Source of the DNA: Myxococcales bacterium | GTDB lineage: Bacteria > Myxococcota_A > Polyangia > Haliangiales > Haliangiaceae | Assembly: GCA_024222395.1 (NCBI GenBank) | Contig: JAAEPE010000024.1 | Coordinates: forward strand, 1 to 37,880 | Direction of reading: 5' to 3' | Length of the DNA: 37,880 nt | Part shown: in pieces, positions 1 to 7,464 of the stretch | Numbering within the stretch: position 1 is the stretch's first letter | How the letters are laid out: every line of letters begins with the position of its first letter | Made by a program: the position numbers and the translations under genes | The notes under the pieces: model-generated | The model's input: only the letters and a program-made list of their open reading frames with translations | Database searches by the model: none | What the model was told of the DNA's origin: nothing

Positions 1-381
1 CAAGTTCAATTCGTCGGCGGTGGTGACGAACGGGGCGGAAGTTTCGAGATGATCTCCGGAAGCCTGCACGTATGCCGTGAGTTTCCTCACGCTCCACTCG
101 CGCTGGGGCTGTGCACCATCGGAACCGTGGCCCGAATGAGCGCCTCAGGCTTCGCCTACACGCCAAAATCAGCCGTCAACGTATTGTCAAGCGCGGGGAT
201 CGGCGCTTTTCGCGACCTACCTATCGGAGCGACACGGATTCGACTGCATGCCGAGGGCGCTGGGCAGTTTGTCACGCCGCGGTATTTCATACTCAATTCG
301 GATAGGGAGACGGAGACCGAGGTGCATCAGCCAGCGAGGGCCACAATCCGGCTGGCCGCGAGCTGGGGGATGTCGTTTTAG
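1..381 (+). CDS. C-terminal part of a probable outer-membrane beta-barrel protein (5' end outside window)
   Basis: The frame is open from base 1, so this is the last ~126 codons of a gene starting to the left. I do not recognise a family. The last residues (RLAASWGMSF) alternate polar and hydrophobic and end in Phe, as in the closing strand of many outer-membrane barrels; the preceding 60 residues are also rich in short alternating strands. That localisation is inference. The TAG stop shares its last base with the GTG start of the sigma factor gene, so the two are probably co-transcribed and translationally coupled. An internal ATG at 49 could be mistaken for the start, but the frame continues upstream of it. 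Confidence 0.5.
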   Translation, partial: QVQFVGGGDERGGSFEMISGSLHVCREFPHAPLALGLCTIGTVARMSASGFAYTPKSAVNVLSSAGIGAFRDLPIGATRIRLHAEGAGQFVTPRYFILNSDRETETEVHQPARATIRLAASWGMSF

Positions 382-1028
382 TGACAGATCCGGCTGCTTC
401 GGGCCACAAGTCGGGTGTGTTGCTGGCGATGCAAGGCGTTCCCTCGGGCTCAGATTTCGATTCTGAGGCTAGCTCCGATGCAGTTGGAGTGGTGCCATCC
501 ATTCCGCAATTCCGTGAAATCTATGATCAATACTTCGACTTCGTGTATCGCGGGGCCCGCCGCCTTGGCATTCACTCCCGGGCGTTGGACGACGCTACCC
601 AGGACGTATTCCTCGTGGTGCACCGGCGTCTCGACGACTTTGAAGGCCGGTCCTGCATCAAGACGTGGCTCTACGGCATTACACGCCGAGTCGCCAAGGA
701 CTACAGGCGGCGCGCGAGCCGCAAAGAGAAGGGGCTGGTATCGACAACCGGCCCGATCGGTGGCCAGCTCGCAGCAGCTCAGAACTCTCCCGATGAGAAT
801 GCGGCGCGACGCGAAGCGGCTCAAACCCTCGAGAAGATTCTCGCAGGTCTCGACGAAGCGCGACGCGAGGTCTTCGTACTAGCGGAGATGGAACAGATGA
901 CAGCCCCAGAAATCGCGGAGGCGCTCTCACTCAATCTCAACACGACCTACTCACGCTTGCGCACGGCGCGTACCGAATTCGAAAAAGCCGTCTCGCGCCA
1001 CTTGGCGTCGATGGAGACACTGCCATGA
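381..1028 (+). CDS. ECF-type sigma-70 family RNA polymerase sigma factor
   Basis: The 215-residue protein has sigma region 2 at about 44-112 (including DDATQDVFLVV and a TWLYGITRRVAKDYRRR stretch) and a region 4 helix-turn-helix at about 148-205 (TAPEIAEALSLNLNTTYSRL). No region 1 or 3 is present, the ECF architecture. It should direct RNA polymerase to a small regulon, presumably cell-envelope related given its neighbours. The GTG start overlaps the upstream stop by one base; an in-frame ATG at residue 17 is an alternative, because the first ~40 residues are outside the conserved domain. It ends in ATGA, overlapping the next gene, a likely cognate membrane partner. Confidence in the family is high; target promoters are unknown. 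Confidence 0.9.
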   Translation: MTDPAASGHKSGVLLAMQGVPSGSDFDSEASSDAVGVVPSIPQFREIYDQYFDFVYRGARRLGIHSRALDDATQDVFLVVHRRLDDFEGRSCIKTWLYGITRRVAKDYRRRASRKEKGLVSTTGPIGGQLAAAQNSPDENAARREAAQTLEKILAGLDEARREVFVLAEMEQMTAPEIAEALSLNLNTTYSRLRTARTEFEKAVSRHLASMETLP

Positions 1029-1732
1029 CTAAGCTCTCTCCCGAAGCACAGGCCTTGCTCGACAAAGGCCGAGACGCCCTTACCCCCGATACGGCGACGA
1101 AGGAGCGAGTTCTGAACTCTCTCGATGCCAGCCTCGCCGGTGCTTCTACGACTGCGGGATCCGGAGGATTTGTGACGGGCAAGCTGTGGCTCGCCCTAAC
1201 CCTCGCTGCAGGAATCGCCGGAGGGCTGCTCGTCTTTGGCCAGCAGGAAGGGTCGCAGCGTCCCGCTCGCGCCCCTATCGAAACAGCGGTTGCCGCCGAA
1301 CCCGAGAAGGCGCCCGTGCCCGAAGCAGAACCAGCGCCAAATCCGGCGCCCCCCGCCGCCGTCATAGAGCCTAGTGCTGCGACTGACGCTCCAGCGGTGG
1401 CTGCGGTGACTGCGGTGGCTGCCAAACCTAAGAAAAGTACGAAGCCTCAGCGTGTCGAGAAGAACAATCTCCTAGCCGAACGGACCCTCATCGCCGCAGC
1501 GCAAACTGCGCTTCGCAAGAAGAACTACAGAGAAGCGAGAGAGCTGCTCGGCGAGCACAAGAGCCAGTTTCCCCGGGGCGTTCTGGGCCCCGAGCGAGAA
1601 GCAGCGCTTGCCATGGCGAACTGCCTGGACGAAGACGGCAAGAGTGGCAAGGCAATCGCGCGCCGCTTCTTGGAATCACACCCTAGCTCGCCTCTAGCGC
1701 CAAGAGTGCGCAAGAGCTGCGAGCTGGAGTAG
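1025..1732 (+). CDS. Single-pass membrane protein with Pro/Ala linker and TPR-like C-terminus, probable partner of the ECF sigma factor
   Basis: 235 residues. An N-terminal cytoplasmic part of ~50 residues is followed by one membrane segment at about 54-71 (LWLALTLAAGIAGGLLVF), a Pro/Ala/Glu-rich linker to about 140, and a C-terminal helical region (AAAQTALRKKNYREARELL, then a second helix pair) resembling tetratricopeptide repeats. There is no zinc-binding HxxxCxxC anti-sigma signature, so calling it an anti-sigma factor rests only on position and topology. It starts in an ATGA overlap with the sigma gene and appears to be the last gene of the operon; the lipoprotein gene on the opposite strand ends 20 bases beyond its stop. 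Confidence 0.7.
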   Translation: MTKLSPEAQALLDKGRDALTPDTATKERVLNSLDASLAGASTTAGSGGFVTGKLWLALTLAAGIAGGLLVFGQQEGSQRPARAPIETAVAAEPEKAPVPEAEPAPNPAPPAAVIEPSAATDAPAVAAVTAVAAKPKKSTKPQRVEKNNLLAERTLIAAAQTALRKKNYREARELLGEHKSQFPRGVLGPEREAALAMANCLDEDGKSGKAIARRFLESHPSSPLAPRVRKSCELE

Positions 1733-1752
1733 CTAGTGCTCTGGCCCGAAGG

Positions 1753-2190
1753 CTACTCGACTGTCGCGTGGATGGCGTCGGAGATGTGTGGTGTCTCGCC
1801 GACGTGGGCGTAGACAACAATCGTCCATGGGCCTGCGGTGTCGATGTTGACGTCCGTTGAGTACATATCATCGCCCATGGTGCCGGTGAAGTTGAGATCG
1901 AAGGAGGTCGTGTCGCCAAGACCGCACTCATCGCTGTGTCCCATGCACGCGCGAATCTCGGTGTGGTGCAAATCGCCCTCGGTGTGGACCATCCAGGTCA
2001 CAGCAGCATCCTCACCCGCTGTGAGAGTTGTTCCTGGGGCTGTGACGAACATGAGGTGTGCCTCGTCTCCGTGCTCGTGGTCATGGTCATCTTCACCACA
2101 GGCGCCAATCGCTAGGGTGCCTACAGCAAGTACGGAGCTGAGAACGAGAGGATTGAAAATTCGAGAAGAGCGCGAAGCTAGCGAAGTCAT
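1753..2190 (-). CDS. His/Asp-rich lipoprotein
   Basis: From the ATG at 2190 the protein has 145 residues with a lipoprotein signal peptide (lipobox LAIGAC, Cys31). Immediately after the lipidated Cys comes an acidic and histidine-rich stretch, EDDHDHEHGDEAH, which could bind divalent metal. The rest is a small beta-rich domain with one Cys pair. I do not recognise a named family; general resemblance to small periplasmic domains such as YtkA-like proteins is a guess. A TTG at 2226 would extend the N-terminus by 12 residues, but the ATG gives a normal signal peptide and has a purine-rich GGGGGTGAG about 10 bases upstream. Confidence 0.65.
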   Translation of the reverse strand: MTSLASRSSRIFNPLVLSSVLAVGTLAIGACGEDDHDHEHGDEAHLMFVTAPGTTLTAGEDAAVTWMVHTEGDLHHTEIRACMGHSDECGLGDTTSFDLNFTGTMGDDMYSTDVNIDTAGPWTIVVYAHVGETPHISDAIHATVE

Positions 2191-2256
2191 GGGCGCAGTC
2201 TCACCCCCGACACTGCTATCGAGCAAACGGAATCGACCGCCGGTGCGGCACGATGC

Positions 2257-2988
2257 CTACTCGACAGCGATGGTGTGCTCGCTCTGGGTTTTGGCATCGA
2301 CTGCTTCGAGCCACGTATGCAAGCGTGGATGGGCCTCAACCAGGGGTGTGCACTGCGGCATCGTTGCTAGGGCAAATTGCCGCACTAGTGGGAAGATCGA
2401 AAGATCGGCAGCGCCAATTTGCGCTCCGCTCATCCAATCATTCTCCGCAAGCACAGAGTCGAGCATCGCTAGATGGAGAGCGAGCTGCTCTCGCACCTCG
2501 GGCTCGCCATAGCGACCTAGCCCTTGGCCATGCAATTGCTTTAGCGCTTGTTTGCGAGCGAGGCCTGGCACAAACCAGCGCAAAGGCGGCGGCAGTTTCC
2601 CGAAGGTTCTCTTTGCAAAGGGGTCGAAGTTCTCCGTGACCTGCCAGCGATAGTAGACCGCATACCAATAGAGCGATTTGTCTGCCCACCCCTCGAGCAA
2701 CGTCGAGAACCAGGGAGTATCGTCGGACCAGATCGGGTCATTAGAATAGTTCCTATCTAGAAATGCTAGAATCTTGCGAGAGTCCGCGATGAGCGTGCCA
2801 TCGTGCTCTAGTACCGGGAGCTTGCGGTGCTCGGGATTAAGACGCTTTAGCTCACCGGGGGAACCAACATTCTTCACCCGATACGGCAGCCCTTTGAAAC
2901 CAAGGGCGCGATGAGCCTTCACGCAGAAGGGTGAGGCGGACTCGGTACCGGGATCTTTCGAGAATTGATGGAGCGTGATGTCGGCCAT
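2257..2988 (-). CDS. Glutathione S-transferase family protein
   Basis: 243 residues. The N-terminal thioredoxin-fold half contains SPFCVKAHRALGFKGLPY (Cys22 near the usual catalytic position) and the glutathione-binding LPVLEHDGTLIADSRKI, whose cis-Pro and D-S pair are family hallmarks. An all-alpha C-terminal half follows, with GAQIGAADLSIFPLV matching the conserved N-capping region of GST domain 2. It probably conjugates or reduces an electrophile with glutathione; the substrate cannot be read from sequence. It is likely monocistronic or leads the lipoprotein gene. A TACCCT hexamer 6 bases upstream of the ATG would place transcription start on the start codon. Confidence 0.88.
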   Translation of the reverse strand: MADITLHQFSKDPGTESASPFCVKAHRALGFKGLPYRVKNVGSPGELKRLNPEHRKLPVLEHDGTLIADSRKILAFLDRNYSNDPIWSDDTPWFSTLLEGWADKSLYWYAVYYRWQVTENFDPFAKRTFGKLPPPLRWFVPGLARKQALKQLHGQGLGRYGEPEVREQLALHLAMLDSVLAENDWMSGAQIGAADLSIFPLVRQFALATMPQCTPLVEAHPRLHTWLEAVDAKTQSEHTIAVE

Positions 2989-2994
2989 CGCCGG

Positions 2995-3000
2995 AGGGTA
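2995..3000 (-). promoter_or_regulatory. Candidate -10 box of the GST gene, leaderless arrangement
   Basis: On the minus strand TACCCT lies exactly 6 bases before the ATG at 2988. It fits the TANNNT pattern also found before cysC, the 62-residue gene, argG and the 26762 lipoprotein gene. No convincing -35 box is visible and no Shine-Dalgarno sequence is present. Confidence 0.35.
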
Positions 3001-3027
3001 CCCCGGCCAAGGCCAGAATGCAGTGGT

Positions 3028-3930
3028 CTAGATGATGCCGAAGAAGCACCATAGCCAGACCACTCCTCCACTGAGGAGGGCGACGCCAACAACGTCAAGA
3101 GCGATTCCAGTACGGAAGATCTCTTGATAGGCGCCCCGTCGCTTCGAGCTCCCTCGTGGCCGCCGACCTCGTCTGGTCGAAACTGCCAGCGTCCACGATC
3201 ACCCCTATGCGCTTCCACAGGTAAGCACCGATAATTGGGAGCAAGACAATCACCACAGGGAGCCCAAAGGCGAACCAATCCACTGCCATGAGAAATTCGG
3301 CGAAGAAGAGAACGATGATCGGGCTGAAGAATGGTGTCATCGCGGTCTTGGCACCCGCGACGCCAGCAAAGACGAGGATGACTGGTATTAGGAGTGAGGT
3401 GACGAATAGGGGAGAACTCTGAGAGCCAGAAGACCACCACCACGCCCAGGAAATCGAGCACCACGGCAGCGTCCACAGGCGGGCGACGCCTAGCTTCTAG
3501 CGTGAGCGTCTCATCGTGAAACCGTACGGAGGGAATGGCCTAGCTTCGCCCGTCAGCCAATTGGATCGCGATCTCTACGTCTGCGAAATCTAGGCGGATA
3601 GCTTCGCCGCCTACGCGAATAACAACGCGTGCTTCAATAGGGGCATCGCTCGGAACGCCGCGGGGCATCGTGACTTCGAGAGAGACTTCACTAGCCTGGC
3701 CGCGAAACTCCAGGGGTGGCTTGCGCCGACTGCAACCTCCGCATCGAGAACGATCTCACCTCGATGCGTGATATGCAGACGAGAATCACCTTCGGGCACG
3801 GCCTTGGTGCCACCATCGCCAACATCGCCGCCAATACAGACACCAGTACGGCCAGTCCCAAGAGCCACAGACGCTCAGATCGAGGCTTGGGTGCCCTGGA
3901 GGCAAGCTCTGGATCTGGCGTAGGACTATC
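3028..3930 (-). pseudogene. Decayed SLC13/DASS-type (ion transporter superfamily) membrane permease
   Basis: Pieces of one membrane protein lie in different frames on the minus strand. In order: an N-terminal membrane segment (SERLWLLGLAVLVSVLAAML, about 3866-3805), a beta-rich soluble stretch in two further frames with an in-frame stop near 3540, a membrane segment GVVVVFWLSEF, then after a frameshift near 3420 SPLFVTSLLIPVILVFAG, SPIIVLFFAEFLMA and FGLPVVIVLLPIIGAYL, and after another shift near 3130 the last helix ending WLWCFFGII at the stop at 3028-3030. The membrane motifs are those I associate with SLC13/DASS sodium:anion symporters, normally 450-600 residues; most of the central helices are missing. 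Family assignment is moderate; that the locus is broken is clear. Confidence 0.6.
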
Positions 3931-4486
3931 GTTCCTGACGCTCTACTGGGCGACCTTGGCACGATTGTCCTGCAGTTGCCACGAGGCGGTGCCACAACCC
4001 GGCAGTCAAATCGCACTGCTTCAGCAAAACTCTGAGTCTCTCTCCACTGCGGCGTGTTGTAGCCAACATCTGCAGCCCTAGCCTTCTTGCTACAGAGGCC
4101 CCTTGAAGATAGACACAGCGGAGAATGCCCTCTGAAATGCCCTCTGAGTAGTCGCGGCTCTCGCATTCCTTGTCTGGGGCGCAGAAGTAGGAAGCGCTCA
4201 ATCGCGATGCATGACATGGCCGATGCTTGGGTCACAGGCGGAGGACTTTCGTACTCGTGCGTCCGCGAATCGGTTTCACCGTCGCCGTAAGCTACTAGAA
4301 ACACGGGGGGCCATCGTCCCCCGTAGACCGCGAACCACCTTACAAGAATGTCCTGGCCTACATATCACTACCTACGCTATGCTCGCCGCGCCCGCCACTG
4401 CTGCCCCCAGTCGCAGCCCTGTTATTCCCCGTCAGTACCCAACTGCACTGTCAGCGCCACCAAGCTGACACGATTGGCTTCACACG
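3931..4486. other. Non-coding stretch, probably further gene debris
   Basis: Short overlapping frames on the minus strand (for example 3926-4201 and 3786-4304) have no recognisable domain and change composition along their length. They may be older remains of the decayed locus at 3028-3930. The only structured element I see is the hairpin at 4303-4324. Confidence 0.5.
4303..4324. terminator. GC-rich inverted repeat, possible terminator
   Basis: ACGGGGG at 4303-4309 pairs perfectly with CCCCCGT at 4318-4324 across an 8-base loop. No T-tract follows on either strand, so intrinsic termination is doubtful. It separates the decayed minus-strand locus from the protease gene. Confidence 0.25.
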
Positions 4487-5854
4487 ATGCGTATCTCTCC
4501 TTTGCTAGCCACCGCTCTCGTCGCTGCCTCCTGCCAGGCCGGCGATTTCTCGCGGGACGACGACTCATCCATTGGCAGCGCCACAAACTCGATTGTCGGC
4601 GGCGTAGAAGCCACCTTCGATGAAGCGGTCGTAGCAGTTGTCGTCGGCGGTCTCTGCACTGGCACGCTCGTCGCTCCCCGAATTGTTCTTACCGCCGCAC
4701 ACTGCGTTCGCGATGTCATCGAAGCCGGGTTCACCAATTTGGGCCGGGTAAATTTCGGCGACGGTCGAGGCCCCTGGATCGACTCTATCGACGTTATCGA
4801 TATGACCATGCACCGGCTCTACGATCCGCCGGCCTTTTTCTTACACGACATCGCGCTCTTGCGACTCGCACGTGCTGCTCCAGAATCGATCAAGCCGATT
4901 CCGATTAGCACAACAGCGCTCACCGACGAAGACGTTGGACTCCAGCTCCGTGTGGTCGGTTTTGGCAACACCGATGGCGCAAACGGCGGCTCAGGCTCCG
5001 GTACCAAGCGGCAAGTCACCGTTCCCCTCTTGGAGGTCAACGCTGCCCACATTGGCTTTGGCGATCACATCTACAATACGTGCCAGGGCGACTCCGGTGG
5101 TCCTACCTTCGCTACTTTCGATGGCGTAGAGTACGTCATAGGGGTGACCTCTTTTGGCGCATCGGGTTGTGCAGGAAGATCGTATATGACTCGCACTGAC
5201 GTGATGTGGGATGTCTTTCTCACCGAAGTTATTGGCGCCTGGTCCGGCCCGTGCCAAAACGACGGCGAGTGCGTCGAGGACGCGAGCTGTCTCTTCCCTG
5301 ATCCAGACTGCGATATCTGCGGCATGGAGGGGCTCTGTGGCACCGACTGCGCTGCCCCAGATAGAGACTGCCCTCTCGGCGGCTTGCCCTCCGATGACTG
5401 CAGCCAGCCCACCGATTGCGAGTCCCGACTCTGCACCGGTGCGCCAGAAGATTCGCGCATCACCTACTGCAGCATGAGCTGTGATCCAACCAAGCTCTCA
5501 TCCCAATCCGGCTGCTCCCCCCCCCTCACGGTTTGCGAGGAGCAACCCGATGGTACGGGTATATGCGGTTTCTCTGGAATTTCTCCGGGCGCCCAGGGTT
5601 CGAGCTGCGCCGAGGGAAACGAGTGTCGCTCAGGAATGTGCGATGGAAGAGAAGGCATTTGCGTGGAGCCCTGTGGTGGCGATCTTCCCGAGTGTGGGGA
5701 GGAGTACGAATGCCGCGCTGCTGGCGATGTCAAGGTATGTGCCATTCCCGATGAACGTGGCTGCAGCACAGGCTCAGGACGCTCCGGCTTGGGCTCAGGC
5801 CTGCTCCTCCTGATGGGTTTGGCTTGGGCAGGTCGCCGCCGCCAGCGCAATTAG
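4487..5854 (+). CDS. Secreted trypsin-like (S1) serine protease with Cys-rich region and MYXO-CTERM-like anchor
   Basis: 455 residues: signal peptide with Cys at 16, activation-site motif IVGG at 36-39, S1 domain to about 253, a disulfide-rich region to about 425, and a MYXO-CTERM-like tail (422-455: GCS, hydrophobic stretch, GRRRQR). The triad is complete: His72 in TAAHC, Asp121 in HDIALLRL, Ser203 in CQGDSGGP. Counting back from Ser203, the S1-pocket position equivalent to chymotrypsin 189 is Asn, not Asp, so trypsin specificity should not be assumed. IVGG implies zymogen activation by cleavage before Ile36. The tail is known to direct myxobacterial proteins to the surface through a sortase-like rhombosortase relative. 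AASC at 13-16 is a poor lipobox, so signal peptidase I or II is open. It appears monocistronic. Confidence 0.9.
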   Translation: MRISPLLATALVAASCQAGDFSRDDDSSIGSATNSIVGGVEATFDEAVVAVVVGGLCTGTLVAPRIVLTAAHCVRDVIEAGFTNLGRVNFGDGRGPWIDSIDVIDMTMHRLYDPPAFFLHDIALLRLARAAPESIKPIPISTTALTDEDVGLQLRVVGFGNTDGANGGSGSGTKRQVTVPLLEVNAAHIGFGDHIYNTCQGDSGGPTFATFDGVEYVIGVTSFGASGCAGRSYMTRTDVMWDVFLTEVIGAWSGPCQNDGECVEDASCLFPDPDCDICGMEGLCGTDCAAPDRDCPLGGLPSDDCSQPTDCESRLCTGAPEDSRITYCSMSCDPTKLSSQSGCSPPLTVCEEQPDGTGICGFSGISPGAQGSSCAEGNECRSGMCDGREGICVEPCGGDLPECGEEYECRAAGDVKVCAIPDERGCSTGSGRSGLGSGLLLLMGLAWAGRRRQRN

Positions 5855-5890
5855 CGGCTGCGATTTGTTTCCGTTCATGTCTGCTGGCAC

Positions 5891-5896
5891 TAATAT
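5891..5896 (+). promoter_or_regulatory. Candidate -10 box of the cysC-cysD-cysNC operon
   Basis: TAATAT lies 6 bases upstream of the GTG start of cysC, so transcription would begin at or next to the GTG. The 48-base gap after the protease gene contains no Shine-Dalgarno sequence. A TTGTTT 20 bases further upstream is too far away to be a good -35 box. Confidence 0.4.
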
Positions 5897-5902
5897 GGAT
5901 GC

Positions 5903-6556
5903 GTGTCGGACGACAGAAACCTCACTCGAACCCATAGCCATGTTGCAACCCGTGACAGGTCGCTAATTCTCGGCCAAAAAGGTGCAGTCATTTGGCTCAC
6001 GGGCCTCTCGGGCTCCGGCAAGTCCACTCTGGCCTACGCTCTCGAGCGGCGTCTCATCGGCCTGGGCAAACTCACCTTTGCACTCGACGGCGACAATGTC
6101 CGCATGGGGCTTTGCAAAGACTTGGGATTCAAGCCCGAAGATCGAAACGAGAACATCCGCCGCATCGGCGAAGTCGCTTCGCTCTTTGCCGAGGCAGGGC
6201 TCCTGGTGCTCACCTCTTTTATCTCTCCGTATCGAGCCGACCGCATTGCCGCGAAAGCCACGTCCAAGGGCGACTTCATCGAGGTCTACCTCGATGTCTC
6301 CGTAGACGTTTGCGAAAAACGCGATCCGAAGGGGCTCTACAAGAAGGCTCGCGCGGGCGAGATTGCAAACTTCACCGGAGTGAGTGCCCCCTACGAGGAG
6401 CCGGCAAGCCCCGACGTTCGAGTGAACACCGATGAACTCACGGTCGAACAATGCGTCGACAAGATTGTCGACCACCTGCGAGAGCGGGGACAGTTCGACG
6501 TGAGCAGCCTGCGCGCCGAAGCTGCTCAAGAAGAAGCAGAAAGAGCCCAGTCGTAA
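5903..6556 (+). CDS. cysC: Adenylylsulfate (APS) kinase
   Basis: 217 residues, typical length. It phosphorylates APS to PAPS with ATP in sulfate activation. Walker A is GLSGSGKS at 34-41; the APS-binding region DGDNVR, the [10 protein letters not shown] helix, FISPYRADR and the lid-side [11 protein letters not shown] are all present. One residue departs from the usual DGDNVRHGL: here the His is Met (VRMGL). The C-terminus ends in an Ala/Glu-rich tail. The GTG start has no Shine-Dalgarno sequence but a -10-like TAATAT 6 bases away. Its TAA overlaps the cysD ATG (TAATG), so it is the first gene of a coupled operon. A second APS kinase domain is fused to CysN in the same operon. Confidence 0.95.
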   Translation: MSDDRNLTRTHSHVATRDRSLILGQKGAVIWLTGLSGSGKSTLAYALERRLIGLGKLTFALDGDNVRMGLCKDLGFKPEDRNENIRRIGEVASLFAEAGLLVLTSFISPYRADRIAAKATSKGDFIEVYLDVSVDVCEKRDPKGLYKKARAGEIANFTGVSAPYEEPASPDVRVNTDELTVEQCVDKIVDHLRERGQFDVSSLRAEAAQEEAERAQS

Positions 6557-7461
6557 TGAGCGGATACCATCTAAGCCACCTCGACGAGCTCGAGGCCGAA
6601 GCGATTCACATCATGCGTGAAGTGGTCTCCGAGTTCGAAAACCCCGTCATGCTCTATTCGGTGGGCAAGGACTCATCGGTGATGGTGCGATTGGCGCGCA
6701 AAGCCTTTGCCCCTGGCAAGCTTCCCTTCCCTTTGCTTCACGTCGACACCGGCTTCAAGTTCGAAGAGATGTACGCCTTCCGCGATAAGTTCGTGAAGGA
6801 TATTGACGCAAATCTAATCGTCGAGGGTAACGAGAAGGCGAAGGCAGATGGAGCCAACCCCTTCGATCTCGGCACCTCGCAGTGTTGTGCACTGCTCAAG
6901 ACAAAGGGGCTGCTCGACGCACTCAAAGAGGGCAAGTACGACGCCGCCTTTGGTGGCGCTCGCCGCGATGAAGAGAAGTCCCGAGCAAAGGAACGCGTCT
7001 ACTCGTTCCGCGACAAGTTCGGGCATTGGGATCCAAAGAACCAACGCCCTGAGCTGTGGAACCTCTACAACGGCCAGCACAACAAGGGTGAGAACATTCG
7101 CGTCTTTCCACTTTCGAACTGGACCGAGCTCGACATCTGGCTCTACATCTACAAAGAGCAGATTCCCATTGTGCCGATGTACTTCGCCAAGAAGCGGCCA
7201 ATGATCGTGCGCGACGAGCAACTCATCCCCGTAGAGGGCCCGATGCGTCTCAAAGAAGGCGAGGAGCCGGAGATGATTTCGTGTCGATTCCGCACTCTCG
7301 GTTGTTCCCCTTGCACCGGCGCGATTCGCTCCGAAGCAGATACGCTAGAGAAGGTCATAGAAGAAATCATGACCGCCAGGCAAAGCGAGCGCATTACCCG
7401 CATCATCGATCACGATAGAGACGGCTCCATGGAGCTTAAGAAACGCGAAGGATATTTCTAG
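6556..7461 (+). CDS. cysD: Sulfate adenylyltransferase small subunit (ATP sulfurylase, PAPS-reductase-like fold)
   Basis: 301 residues, the usual length for CysD. It makes APS from ATP and sulfate together with the GTPase subunit CysN. The PP-loop-like nucleotide motif is [14 protein letters not shown] near the N-terminus; [27 protein letters not shown] and [10 protein letters not shown] are strong family motifs. The start is the ATG sharing its first base with the cysC stop; the frame extends further upstream, but that part overlaps cysC and is not conserved. Three bases separate its TAG from the cysN ATG. Confidence 0.97.
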   Translation: MSGYHLSHLDELEAEAIHIMREVVSEFENPVMLYSVGKDSSVMVRLARKAFAPGKLPFPLLHVDTGFKFEEMYAFRDKFVKDIDANLIVEGNEKAKADGANPFDLGTSQCCALLKTKGLLDALKEGKYDAAFGGARRDEEKSRAKERVYSFRDKFGHWDPKNQRPELWNLYNGQHNKGENIRVFPLSNWTELDIWLYIYKEQIPIVPMYFAKKRPMIVRDEQLIPVEGPMRLKEGEEPEMISCRFRTLGCSPCTGAIRSEADTLEKVIEEIMTARQSERITRIIDHDRDGSMELKKREGYF

Positions 7462-7464
7462 AGT

